From the NCBI RefSeq assembly GCF_003966655.1, contig NZ_AP018795.1, forward strand, positions 1,206,001 to 1,270,000: a stretch of 64,000 nucleotides of DNA, given 5' to 3'. Of the stretch, positions 18,112 through 25,577 are shown one piece after another. Under the pieces are notes generated by a model. That model made no database searches and was not told the DNA's origin. It saw only the letters and a list, made by a program, of their open reading frames with translations. This DNA is from Acidithiobacillus ferridurans (GTDB taxonomy: Bacteria; Pseudomonadota; Gammaproteobacteria; Acidithiobacillales; Acidithiobacillaceae). Made by a program: the position numbers and the translations under genes. How positions within the stretch are numbered: the first letter of the stretch is position 1; each line of letters opens with the position of its first letter.

Positions 18112-18768
18112 TCAGGAAACAGCCTTGTGCTCCTGCATGAAATTGTAGAGCAATCCGGCAATCAGTCCGCCCACCGGCGTCGCAACGAGATACACCCAGA
18201 TGTGCGGGAAGTAGACACCAGCGACGGCCGGCCCCAATGTCCGCGCGGGATTCAGGCTTGCTCCGGTCAGCGGGCCCATAAACGTCACCGCCATGACCAG
18301 GGTAAAACCGATAGCGAGAGGAGCAGCGTTACCGGCACGACCGCTCATGGCCGTATACAACGCGGTAGTGGTCAGGAAAAATGTTCCCAAAGCCTCCAGT
18401 ATAAAACCGCCGGAGACCGATACCAGGCCGGTATTGATGGTGGTGGCCCCAAGATGTCCTGTCGATCCGCCAAGAACCACCAGAAGCACATAACCGGCCG
18501 CGATGCCACCACCAACCTGAGCGACCATATATAGGCCGGCATCCTTCCAGCCTATCTTTCCTGCAATGGCCCCGCCAAGAGTGACCGCAGGGTTGACCAC
18601 GCCACCGCTGATGTCACCAAACACATACGCGGCGATCATGATGGCCAGTCCGTTGGCCAGGGCCACATCGATCAGGGGATAACCCATTGCCGCGGCACCG
18701 CCACCAAAAAATATGAGCCCGAAGGTACCGATGAACTCTGCCGCCATTTTCCGACTTATTGAGCACAT
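18112..18768 (-). CDS. Aquaporin / MIP-family channel
   Basis: A 218-aa six-span channel with both half-helix motifs, NPAVT (~60) and NPART (~178), in internally repeated halves. The residues around the selectivity filter do not settle water versus glycerol. The ATG at 18768 is used because GGAG lies upstream; longer readings lack a site. The ~300 bp between it and the VIT gene hold its promoter region, but I see nothing else there. Confidence 0.88.
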   Translation of the reverse strand: MCSISRKMAAEFIGTFGLIFFGGGAAAMGYPLIDVALANGLAIMIAAYVFGDISGGVVNPAVTLGGAIAGKIGWKDAGLYMVAQVGGGIAAGYVLLVVLGGSTGHLGATTINTGLVSVSGGFILEALGTFFLTTTALYTAMSGRAGNAAPLAIGFTLVMAVTFMGPLTGASLNPARTLGPAVAGVYFPHIWVYLVATPVGGLIAGLLYNFMQEHKAVS

Positions 18769-19067
18769 TAAGGATTCTCCATTAAAAACATGCGAAAGGT
18801 GACGCGGCATCCCGCTTTGACGCCGTGCCGCACGAAGATCCATAAGCACATAATGACAAACTTACAGATCTGGGGCGATGATACCTATAAACCGGCTACA
18901 AGGATATAACCTGTCCGTAGATGGATGAAGTCCATGACGGTGCATGACTGAGAACCGCCTTTTGGCGCAGATGAGGGCTATCCTTCCGTGGCGAAAGTCG
19001 TAATCCTCTGATTCGGCGGGGCGCACCTGGTTCTCGACGCGACCGATTCAGATTGGCGCGTTACCGG

Positions 19068-19760
19068 TCAGATGCCCGTCTGACCGAGCAGATGGCCGAT
19101 CAGCGTGGTGGCAAGCATCGAGAGAACACCCCAGAAGACCACGCGGACGGCGCCCTTCACCATGGGGGCGCCACCCGCCCGGGCAGCGACCGCACCGAGG
19201 AACACCAGCAGGAGGATGCTGGTCGTATACAGGGCCGGTAATACCCCGCCGTGGGGGACGAAGGCGGCGATCAGCACCGGGAACAGGGCACCAAATGCAA
19301 AGGCAGTAGCGGAAGCCAGTGCCGCTTCGGCGGGCCGCGCCGCCGCCATTTTCGTCATGCCCAGTTCGTCATGGGCATGTGCAGCAAGGGCATCATGCTC
19401 CATAAGCTGGGCGGCGACCTGCTGGGCCAGCGCCTCGCTAAGGCCACGCGCCACATAGATGCCCCTGAGTTCAAGCAGTTCTTTTTCAGGGTTTTTTTCC
19501 AGTTCGCGCTTTTCCGTTTCGAGATCTGCGGCCTGGGTATCGGCCTGTGAGCTCACGGATACATACTCACCGGCCGCCATGGCAAAGGCGCCAGCGACCA
19601 TCGCCGCAACGCCAGCGAGCAGAATCTGTTCGTGGCTTGCCTGTCCGGCAGCGATACCGGCAAGGAGGCTTGCTGTCGAGAGCAGGCCATCGTTGGCGCC
19701 CAGCACGCCGGCCCGGAGCCAGCCGATCTTCTCATGGTGATGGTGTTCGTCATGATACAT
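19068..19760 (-). CDS. VIT1/CCC1-family metal transporter
   Basis: 230-aa membrane protein. A His-rich N-terminus is followed by LRAGVLGANDGLLSTASLLAG (~14-34), the VIT1/CCC1 hallmark. GEYVSVSSQADT (~67) and a charged, Glu-rich cytoplasmic segment (~85-140) precede the last spans. Family members move Fe2+/Mn2+. The ATG at 19760 follows GGGAG; a start at 19853 would add 31 non-family residues. In an iron-rich habitat, iron handling would fit (inference). Confidence 0.85.
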   Translation of the reverse strand: MYHDEHHHHEKIGWLRAGVLGANDGLLSTASLLAGIAAGQASHEQILLAGVAAMVAGAFAMAAGEYVSVSSQADTQAADLETEKRELEKNPEKELLELRGIYVARGLSEALAQQVAAQLMEHDALAAHAHDELGMTKMAAARPAEAALASATAFAFGALFPVLIAAFVPHGGVLPALYTTSILLLVFLGAVAARAGGAPMVKGAVRVVFWGVLSMLATTLIGHLLGQTGI

Positions 19761-19948
19761 GCAATGTCTACTCCCGGCCGAGAATGGGTGGCCAGAGTGT
19801 AACCACGGTGCAAAGCACTGGTCCAGCCATTCCTGCCTCACCCGGTGTTCCACCCAGAGGAGCGAATTTCTGCTATCCTGCCCGACAGCCGCCTGTCTGC
19901 GAAGCAGGAACTCGCGGTCCGAATACCATGATGCAGCGGAGAACAGTT

Positions 19949-20332
19949 ATGATGTCGCAGACGGACAAGTGGTTCCTTGCCCTTGGCGCCGCCAACGCAG
20001 GGGCGGCAGTAGCGCTGGGGGCCTTCGGCGCCCACGCCCTGAAAGACCGCTTGTCACCCAAAATGATGAGCATCTACCATACCGGTAACCAGTATCACCT
20101 CTACCACGCCCTGGGACTGATGCTGGTGGGAGTAGTGGCGCTGCAGGTGCCAGAATCCGGCCTTACGCAGTGGTCGGGCTGGCTTATGCTGACCGGGACG
20201 GCGTTATTTTCGGGCAGTCTTTACCTTCTGGCGATGACTGGCAAGGGTTGGCTTGGCGCCGTTACGCCCGTCGGTGGTCTGTCGCTCATTTCTGCATGGA
20301 TATTGTTGGCTGCAGGCGTGTTACAGGTATAA
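19949..20332 (+). CDS. DUF423 family membrane protein (YgdD-like)
   Basis: A 127-aa protein with about four transmembrane helices. It has the DUF423 pattern: GAANAGAAVALGAFGAHALKD near the N-terminus, then YHTGNQYHLYHALGLM (~42-57). Function unknown for the family. The start ATG has GGAGA 8 nt upstream. It lies 30 bp before the rhodanese gene and is probably cotranscribed. Confidence 0.85.
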   Translation: MMSQTDKWFLALGAANAGAAVALGAFGAHALKDRLSPKMMSIYHTGNQYHLYHALGLMLVGVVALQVPESGLTQWSGWLMLTGTALFSGSLYLLAMTGKGWLGAVTPVGGLSLISAWILLAAGVLQV

Positions 20333-20362
20333 TTTCCGGTCAGCTTTGGCCAGGAGAGCAGC

Positions 20363-20761
20363 ATGACAAAGTCGGTAATAAACCTCGCCCCGCAGGACGC
20401 CTTCCACTTCCTGCAGAAAAATCCGCAGGCGGTGCTTATTGACGTCAGAAGTGAAATGGAGTTTCTGTTTGTCGGGCACCCGAAAGAAGCGTTAACCATC
20501 CCTTGGCGAGACGATCCTGACTGGGAAATCAACCCGGACTTTCTGTGTCGGGTACGACGGGCCACATCTCTCAACCGACCCGTCTTACTGATCTGCCGTA
20601 GTGGCCATCGCTCGCTGGAGGCTGGACAGTACTTACAGGCCAATGGTTTCAGCGCCGTTTACAATGTGGCGCATGGCTTTGAAGGGGATCTGAATGATCA
20701 GCATCGCCGAAGCAGCCTGAATGGGTGGCGCTTTGATGGACTACCCTGGGAGCAAATATAA
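20363..20761 (+). CDS. Rhodanese-like sulfurtransferase
   Basis: A 132-aa single-domain rhodanese with LIDVRSEMEF (~25-34) and the active-site loop LLICRSGHRS with Cys78. Such proteins carry sulfane sulfur. It could serve sulfur metabolism here, but no dedicated sulfur-oxidation genes adjoin it. Start ATG with AGGAG upstream. Confidence 0.9.
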   Translation: MTKSVINLAPQDAFHFLQKNPQAVLIDVRSEMEFLFVGHPKEALTIPWRDDPDWEINPDFLCRVRRATSLNRPVLLICRSGHRSLEAGQYLQANGFSAVYNVAHGFEGDLNDQHRRSSLNGWRFDGLPWEQI

Positions 20762-20874
20762 CACCGCGACAAGAAACTTTTGTTGATTCCCGCCGCACGG
20801 CGCATGGGTAATGAGACCCATAAAAAACCAAATCGTGAAAAAATGACAGCGCAATAAAAGGATGCACCAGAAAT

Positions 20875-21669
20875 ATGAACGAATCTGCGGGTTCTTTGAC
20901 CAACTCTCCCGATCTACCCAGTCAACCTGTGCTGGCGCAACCATTCGCGCAAGAAGATTTTCGGTCCATAACATTACGCTTCGATCTTTCGGCGACTCAA
21001 AGTACCATGCACAAATCTGCGCCAGACAAGCTGGTTCTGGGTTATACCCGCACCATGATGGGCTTTCTGATTCTACAGCCAAAACCCAAACGGATTGCCA
21101 TGATCGGTCTGGGTGGAGGTTCCCTGGCAAAATATTGTCTGCGCCACATCCCGGATGCCCACTTCACCGCCGTGGAGATCAACCCCAAGGTCATTGAGTT
21201 GCGTGACCGCTTCGGCATCCCACCAGATGGCCCCAATTTCCGGGTGCTGAGTGGAGATGGCGCAGTATATGTCAGCAACCACGCCAAACCGGTCGATGTG
21301 CTACTGGTCGATGGCTTCAATCATGATGGCCAACCCAGGCAACTATGCAGCACAGGGTTCTACAACGACTGTTATGCCAAGCTGCGAAAGAATGGGGTAC
21401 TGGTGGTCAACATGCTGAGTAGTGACTGGCAATGCGATGCCTATGTCGCCCGCATCCAGACAAGTTTCGATGATCAGGTCGTCGTTATAGATGCAGAAGA
21501 GTCTGGCAACAAAATCGTATTTGCATACAAAGGTGCGGACTTCCCTCAGTTGGCGAGCAAAATACGCGATCGCGTCCGTGCGCTGGGCCCTTCACACAGT
21601 ATCTCTCTACACGCCACCGCGCAAAAATTGTCCAGGCAACTCCAGCAGCTTTATTCATGCCGCGCGTAA
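20875..21669 (+). CDS. Spermidine-synthase-like SAM-fold protein
   Basis: 264 aa. The Rossmann core includes MIGLGGGSLAKYCLRHIP (~75-92), AVEINPKVIELRD (~98-110) and a VDVLLVDGFN block (~137-146). This is the SpeE-like fold that annotation pipelines call 'spermidine synthase' or 'fused MFS/spermidine synthase'. It lacks the usual N-terminal beta-strand domain of true SpeE, and the window already has a canonical speE. It may be a methyl- or aminopropyltransferase of unknown substrate. Confidence 0.75.
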   Translation: MNESAGSLTNSPDLPSQPVLAQPFAQEDFRSITLRFDLSATQSTMHKSAPDKLVLGYTRTMMGFLILQPKPKRIAMIGLGGGSLAKYCLRHIPDAHFTAVEINPKVIELRDRFGIPPDGPNFRVLSGDGAVYVSNHAKPVDVLLVDGFNHDGQPRQLCSTGFYNDCYAKLRKNGVLVVNMLSSDWQCDAYVARIQTSFDDQVVVIDAEESGNKIVFAYKGADFPQLASKIRDRVRALGPSHSISLHATAQKLSRQLQQLYSCRA

Positions 21670-21877
21670 CCGTCCAGGCGGATTGTACCTATGATTCCAT
21701 GGATGCCTCCTCAGCAATCAAGCCTAGTGGATGCACCATTGCCGATATTCCTGATCCGGGTCTGCCCGCGTCATTTCTTTGTACGCCATTGCATGGAACA
21801 CATTATTCAACGCGCACAGGTGGTCAGTTTTAAATGCGCGCCAGCAGCTGCCCATATGGGCAGCACCGGAGGCAATC

Positions 21878-22123
21878 ATGACGATTCTGGAACAGGTTCA
21901 AGAGGTGCTGGTTTGGTGTACGGTTATCAACTATGTCGTGCTGATTGTCTGGTTCGCAGTATTTATCGGCGCACATGATTGGCTGTACCAGCTGCACCAT
22001 CGTTGGTTTCATCTCTCCACGGAGCACTTCGATGCCGTACATTACGCCGGGATGGCTGTCTACAAGATTGGAATTCTGATATTCAATCTGGTGCCAATGG
22101 TGGCCTGCTTTCTGATTTCCTGA
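21878..22123 (+). CDS. DUF6868 family small membrane protein
   Basis: 81 aa with two hydrophobic helices (~12-32 and ~60-80) around a conserved-looking HRWFHLSTEHFDAVHYAG segment. This resembles the DUF6868 family from memory. Function unknown. Start ATG 5 nt after GGAGG. It is the last apparently intact core gene before the accessory island. Confidence 0.75.
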   Translation: MTILEQVQEVLVWCTVINYVVLIVWFAVFIGAHDWLYQLHHRWFHLSTEHFDAVHYAGMAVYKIGILIFNLVPMVACFLIS

Positions 22124-22524
22124 TCCAGGAATGCTCGCAATGACAAGGGCTCTGGCTTTCCCGTCTGCATCTGGGCCTGGGTGTGTAGCCGGAAGGACCA
22201 GACACGGCCCTCCCGATAAGACTTAGCCATGGAGATCACCCGCTGCCCTGTTAAACAGCGTGTAAATTTACCACCTGATACCCTGCCGGGTTTAGCCCGG
22301 AGGAACCTGGAGTGATTTGCATGGAAACGACTACCAAAGCTCAACGGCGGCAGGGCAGCAGTTGCAGTCGTCCCGCGGACTGATCATCATGTTCTCGAAA
22401 CTCGTCACCATGGCTGTAAACCGTAGCAGTCTTTTGAGAATGGTTTTCGAGAATTGCAACCCTTTGATTTACTGTGCAGCAATCACCGCCATCTGAGGGA
22501 CGGCAGCCATTCCCCAGGAATGAT
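22124..22524. other. Gap with no clear gene; left fringe of the accessory island
   Basis: I see no convincing intact gene. On the minus strand, from an ATG at 22230, about 20 codons beginning MAKSYREGRVWSF resemble the arm-type N-terminus of tyrosine recombinases and then lose likeness; no good ribosome-binding site precedes it. A 9-bp inverted repeat, TTCTCGAAA (22392-22400) with TTTCGAGAA (22445-22453), lies further right. Confidence 0.35.
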
Positions 22525-22785
22525 ATGACAGCCACTATTGTCTGGTTTCGCCGTGATCTCCGTCTCGGAGATCACCCGGCCCTGCGGCAGGCAGCCCAGG
22601 ATGGTAAAGTAATCCCTCTGTATATTCTGGATCCGAACGAGACATCGGGTGCTGCCGAACGCTGGTGGCGACACCATAGTCTGCAGCATCTGATAGGATC
22701 CGTTTTTTCTGGCAAAACATTTCTCTCATTGCTCTCTCATTGCTCTCTCATTAGCCTCAATACTGTCGGCTGTTTAGTTAGTTAG
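22525..22785 (+). pseudogene. Deoxyribodipyrimidine photolyase remnant (N-terminal ~57 codons)
   Basis: Residues 1-57 are the start of the photolyase/cryptochrome alpha/beta domain: TIVWFRRDLRLGDHPAL then IPLYILDPNE. After SLQHLIGS (near 22700) the sequence no longer matches the family and runs through a tandem repeat to a stop. A full photolyase has ~470 residues, so this is a 3'-truncated fragment probably cut when the island arrived. Confidence 0.85.
22721..22753. repeat. Three tandem 11-bp units
   Basis: Three consecutive 11-mers of the form (C/T)TCTCTCATT(G/A) start at 22721, 22732 and 22743. They lie at the point where photolyase similarity is lost. Confidence 0.8.
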
Positions 22786-22986
22786 ATTTCTGGACGGGGT
22801 CCCCGCTGCAGAACCCCGCTAATGACCAAAGCGGCGGCCCAAACCGGGCAGGCCGCTGAAAATTTGTCTTTCACGCCCGGTGATTCCATTCCGATCATCT
22901 TATCTGGCTAAACAGTATTGTGCCTATGCGTGTCTCGGCCAAGGGAATGGAGTCTGGTGTGCTTGGCGTAGAATTTTTGTTTTGGC

Positions 22987-23015
22987 TTGAAAACAGACCG
23001 ACTGGTCGGTATACT
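22987..23015 (+). promoter_or_regulatory. Sigma-70 promoter with palindromic TetR-type operator
   Basis: TTGAAA (22987-22992), a 17-bp spacer and TATACT (23010-23015) form a near-consensus promoter for the old yellow enzyme gene. ACCGAC-TG-GTCGGT (22997-23010), a perfect palindrome around a 2-bp centre, fills the spacer and touches the -10. This form is typical of TetR-family operators such as those controlling NemA-type reductases. No tetR gene lies in the window beside it. Confidence 0.75.
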
Positions 23016-23055
23016 TAATAAACGAGACCAGGAAAACCATTTTTTCGGAGGCCCC

Positions 23056-24129
23056 ATGACTGATTTGTTCTCTCCTCTCCAGCTTGGCAGCCTGGAGCTG
23101 GACAACCGTATTCTGATGGCGCCGCTCACACGCTGTCGGGCTGAAGAAGAACATGTTCCAACACCGCTGATGGCGGAATACTATGCCCAGAGAGCCAGTG
23201 CAGGTTTGATAATCGCCGAAGCAACCATGATTATGCCCGGTAATTCGGCTTTCTGGCATGAGCCAGGAATTTATTCTTCCGCCCAAATCGCAGGGTGGAG
23301 CGAGGTAACCAAGGCCGTGCATCAGGCGGGCGGAAAAATTGCCTTGCAAATCTGGCATGGGGGTAGGGCGTGTCATCCTGATCTCAATAATGGGGCAGTG
23401 CCTGTGGCGCCCAGTGCCATTGCCATTGCCGGTGAAGAAGTACACACCCCCAAAGGCAAGCAGACATACACCACACCGCGCGCCCTGGCTGACGACGAAA
23501 TCCCTGGGATTGTCGAAGGCTTTGCCCAGGCTGCCCGCAATGCCCGTCTAGCCGGTTTTGACATGGTGGAAGTGCATGCTGCCAATGGTTATTTGCTGGA
23601 CGAATTTTTGCGGGATGGTGCCAATCATCGCCAGGGGCCCTATGGTGGAGATCGGGAAAATCGCGCCCGTTTTCTTTTTGAGGTTCTGGCGGCAGTCAGT
23701 CAGGCAATCGGTGCAGATCGCGTCGGAGTGCGCCTTTCGCCACTGAACAGTTTTAATGATATGCGGGATAGTGATCCCGTTGGTTTGCTATCCTGGCTTG
23801 CTGGTCGACTGAATGATTTCGGATTGGCCTATTTGCATGTGATGCGCGCCGATTTTTATGGACGTCAGACCGGAGATGTCCTGGCACCAGCCCGGAAACA
23901 TTTCCAAGGCCCCTTGATCGTCAACATGGGTTACTCAGCAGAAGAAGCCCAGGCAGCAGTCTTTTCTGGTCAAGCAGATGCTGTTGCTTTTGGTACCGCT
24001 TTTCTGGCAAATCCAGATCTACCCGCAAGAATACGTAAAGGTGCTGCCCTGAACAGCCCCGACGCTAGTACATTTTATACATCTGGCGCGCAGGGATATA
24101 CAGATTATCCGCTACTCGAAGATCAATAA
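23056..24129 (+). CDS. Old yellow enzyme family NADH:flavin oxidoreductase (NemA-like)
   Basis: A 357-aa FMN-dependent TIM-barrel ene-reductase. PLTRCRA (~23-29), IWHGGRA (~98-104), the substrate-binding VEVHAANGYLLDEFLRDGANHR (~179-200) with His/Asn, and YGGDRENRARF are present. The family reduces electrophilic alkenes, quinones or nitro compounds. ATG 4 nt after GGAGG. Regulation by a TetR-type repressor is suggested by the operator upstream. Confidence 0.92.
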   Translation: MTDLFSPLQLGSLELDNRILMAPLTRCRAEEEHVPTPLMAEYYAQRASAGLIIAEATMIMPGNSAFWHEPGIYSSAQIAGWSEVTKAVHQAGGKIALQIWHGGRACHPDLNNGAVPVAPSAIAIAGEEVHTPKGKQTYTTPRALADDEIPGIVEGFAQAARNARLAGFDMVEVHAANGYLLDEFLRDGANHRQGPYGGDRENRARFLFEVLAAVSQAIGADRVGVRLSPLNSFNDMRDSDPVGLLSWLAGRLNDFGLAYLHVMRADFYGRQTGDVLAPARKHFQGPLIVNMGYSAEEAQAAVFSGQADAVAFGTAFLANPDLPARIRKGAALNSPDASTFYTSGAQGYTDYPLLEDQ

Positions 24130-24289
24130 GCTTGTTATTAATACGGCCCTTAAATACCCGACCATAGTGGGATATCATACAGGGCATGGATTGACCGGAG
24201 CGGGTGGCGCGTCGGGATGGGGTTCGCCCCCTGCGAAGGGTTCGCTTGCGCTCATTTCCTGTTCGTTCCGCTTATCCTGGCCCGCTTCC

Positions 24290-24318
24290 TTGTTGCGTAG
24301 TCGCATTGTGACTACAAT
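24290..24318 (+). promoter_or_regulatory. relB promoter with operator-like inverted repeat
   Basis: TTGTTG (24290-24295) and TACAAT (24313-24318) are 17 bp apart. GTAGTC (24297-24302) and GACTAC (24310-24315) form an inverted repeat within this promoter, as expected for an autoregulated antitoxin operon. Confidence 0.5.
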
Positions 24319-24349
24319 ATGGGTGTCTGAACCTTCCTGGAGAACTACC

Positions 24350-24619
24350 ATGAGCACTACCACCGACACCTACGTCCGCGCCCGCATTGACACCAACACC
24401 AAGGAGCGGGCCGCCAGCGCACTTGAAGCAATGGGGCTGTCGGTTTCCGACGCCATTCGCCTGCTGATGCTGCGCATCGCCGACGAACAACGCCTGCCTT
24501 TCGACGTGAAGGTGCCCAATGCCACCACCAAGAAGGCCATTGCCGAGCTGGAAGCGGGCAAAGGCAAGAAGTTCACTAGCGTGGACGATCTGATGGCGGA
24601 TTTGCATGCGGACGATTGA
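24350..24619 (+). CDS. RelB/DinJ-family antitoxin
   Basis: 89 aa. A ribbon-helix-helix start (TYVRARIDTNTKERAASALEAMGLSVSDAIRLLM, cited by position ~7-40) is followed by the toxin-neutralising tail ending in DDLMADLHADD. This is the DinJ half of a DinJ-YafQ type II toxin-antitoxin pair. The ATG follows GGAG; upstream in-frame starts are ignored. It overlaps the toxin fragment by 14 bp. The antitoxin is intact while its toxin is not. Confidence 0.88.
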   Translation: MSTTTDTYVRARIDTNTKERAASALEAMGLSVSDAIRLLMLRIADEQRLPFDVKVPNATTKKAIAELEAGKGKKFTSVDDLMADLHADD

Positions 24620-24812
24620 CCGTTCCTCCGCGTTTCAACGCGACTACAAGCGCGAGGCCAAGGGCCAACACCGGGTCACGCTCGATGACACGCTCAGGCC
24701 GGTATTGGTGGCACTGGCGACAGATCAGCCCCTCGATGCGCGCTACCGCGATCACGACCTCTCCGGCGATTGGGCAGGCTACCGTGAATGCCACGTCAAG
24801 CCCGACCTGCTG
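24606..24812 (+). pseudogene. YafQ-family toxin, C-terminally truncated
   Basis: About 69 codons match YafQ mRNA-interferase (RDYKREAKGQHR, then DHDLSGDWAGYRECHVKPDLL). The frame then continues into unrelated sequence to 24974. The C-terminal strand with the catalytic His is gone in all frames, so a deletion, not a simple frameshift, removed it. The toxin should be inactive. Confidence 0.8.
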
Positions 24813-24848
24813 CATAGAAATCATCGTCCGAATATGCGCACCGAGCCC

Positions 24849-24891
24849 ATGACAAACCAACACCAAACATCTAAAATAACATCATATGATG
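24849..24891 (+). promoter_or_regulatory. Candidate vapBC promoter and palindrome
   Basis: ATGACA (24849-24854), 17 bp, then TAAAAT (24872-24877) could be a promoter. A perfect 12-bp palindrome, CATCATATGATG (24880-24891), lies 19 bp before the vapB start and is a likely VapB operator. Confidence 0.45.
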
Positions 24892-24910
24892 CCATGGTGA
24901 GGTCCATCTT

Positions 24911-25108
24911 ATGCGAACGACAATCAACCTGGATGATGAGCTCCTGGCCCAAGCCAAAACGCTCTGTGGCGTAGAAGACCGTGGTGCCCTCTTAAAAGAG
25001 GCCCTGCGTGCTTTGATTGAACGGGAAAGTGCCCGTCGCCTCGCTCGCTTGGGTGGAACAGAACCGCAATTACAGAACATTCCTCGCAGACGAGAGCCTG
25101 CCGCTTGA
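24911..25108 (+). CDS. vapB: VapB-type antitoxin
   Basis: 65 aa. MRTTINLDDELLAQA and a following helix form the ribbon-helix-helix of the VapB antitoxins that pair with PIN toxins; the basic tail would bind the toxin. GAGGT precedes the ATG. Its stop overlaps the vapC TTG start by 4 bp. Confidence 0.85.
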   Translation: MRTTINLDDELLAQAKTLCGVEDRGALLKEALRALIERESARRLARLGGTEPQLQNIPRRREPAA

Positions 25109-25479
25109 TTCTGGTCGATACCTCCGTCTGGATCGACCATTTCCGCTCTGGAGATGCACACCTCTCTACTCTGCTTGATCATGCCATGGTGCAAACGCAC
25201 GATTTCATCATCGGAGAAATCGCTTGCGGGAATCTCAAAAATCGGCAACAGACCTTATATCTGCTCTCCTGTTTACCCCGATGCACCGCCACCTCTCCAG
25301 AAGAAACCCTGTTTTTCATTGGGCGTCATAGCCTGATGGGACGCGGTATAGGCTATATTGACGCGAGTATCCTAGCCTCCGCCATGCTCGTGCAGGCCAA
25401 TTTATGGTCCCGCGACAAACGTCTCATGGCTCTGGCTACCGAACTTGGCTGCGCGTACTCGCCGACGTCATCCGAATAG
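25105..25479 (+). CDS. vapC: VapC-type PIN-domain ribonuclease toxin
   Basis: 124-aa complete PIN domain. The acidic residues expected for metal binding are present: VDTSVWID (Asp5), IGEIACG (Glu38), GIGYIDASILASAM (Asp) and the later SRDKRL Asp. It starts with TTG coupled to the vapB stop. With an intact antitoxin upstream this pair appears functional. Confidence 0.88.
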   Translation: MILVDTSVWIDHFRSGDAHLSTLLDHAMVQTHDFIIGEIACGNLKNRQQTLYLLSCLPRCTATSPEETLFFIGRHSLMGRGIGYIDASILASAMLVQANLWSRDKRLMALATELGCAYSPTSSE

Positions 25480-25577
25480 AAGGCAGTTCAGTCCCACGCC
25501 GCGCTCCTTCCCGCCGTGCCTCCAATGCCTTATATTCAAGCCAGATATATAACAACTACCGACCGCAAGAGAGACGC

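Noticed and set aside
20810-20830. ATGGGT/ACCCAT stem before the gene at 20875 as a terminator
   Set aside because: The stem is followed by A, not T, on the plus strand, and no minus-strand gene ends there.
20875-21669. Second functional spermidine synthase
   Set aside because: The protein has the SpeE-like Rossmann core but lacks the N-terminal strand domain, and a canonical speE with speD is present at 16-17 kb. Kept as 'spermidine-synthase-like'.
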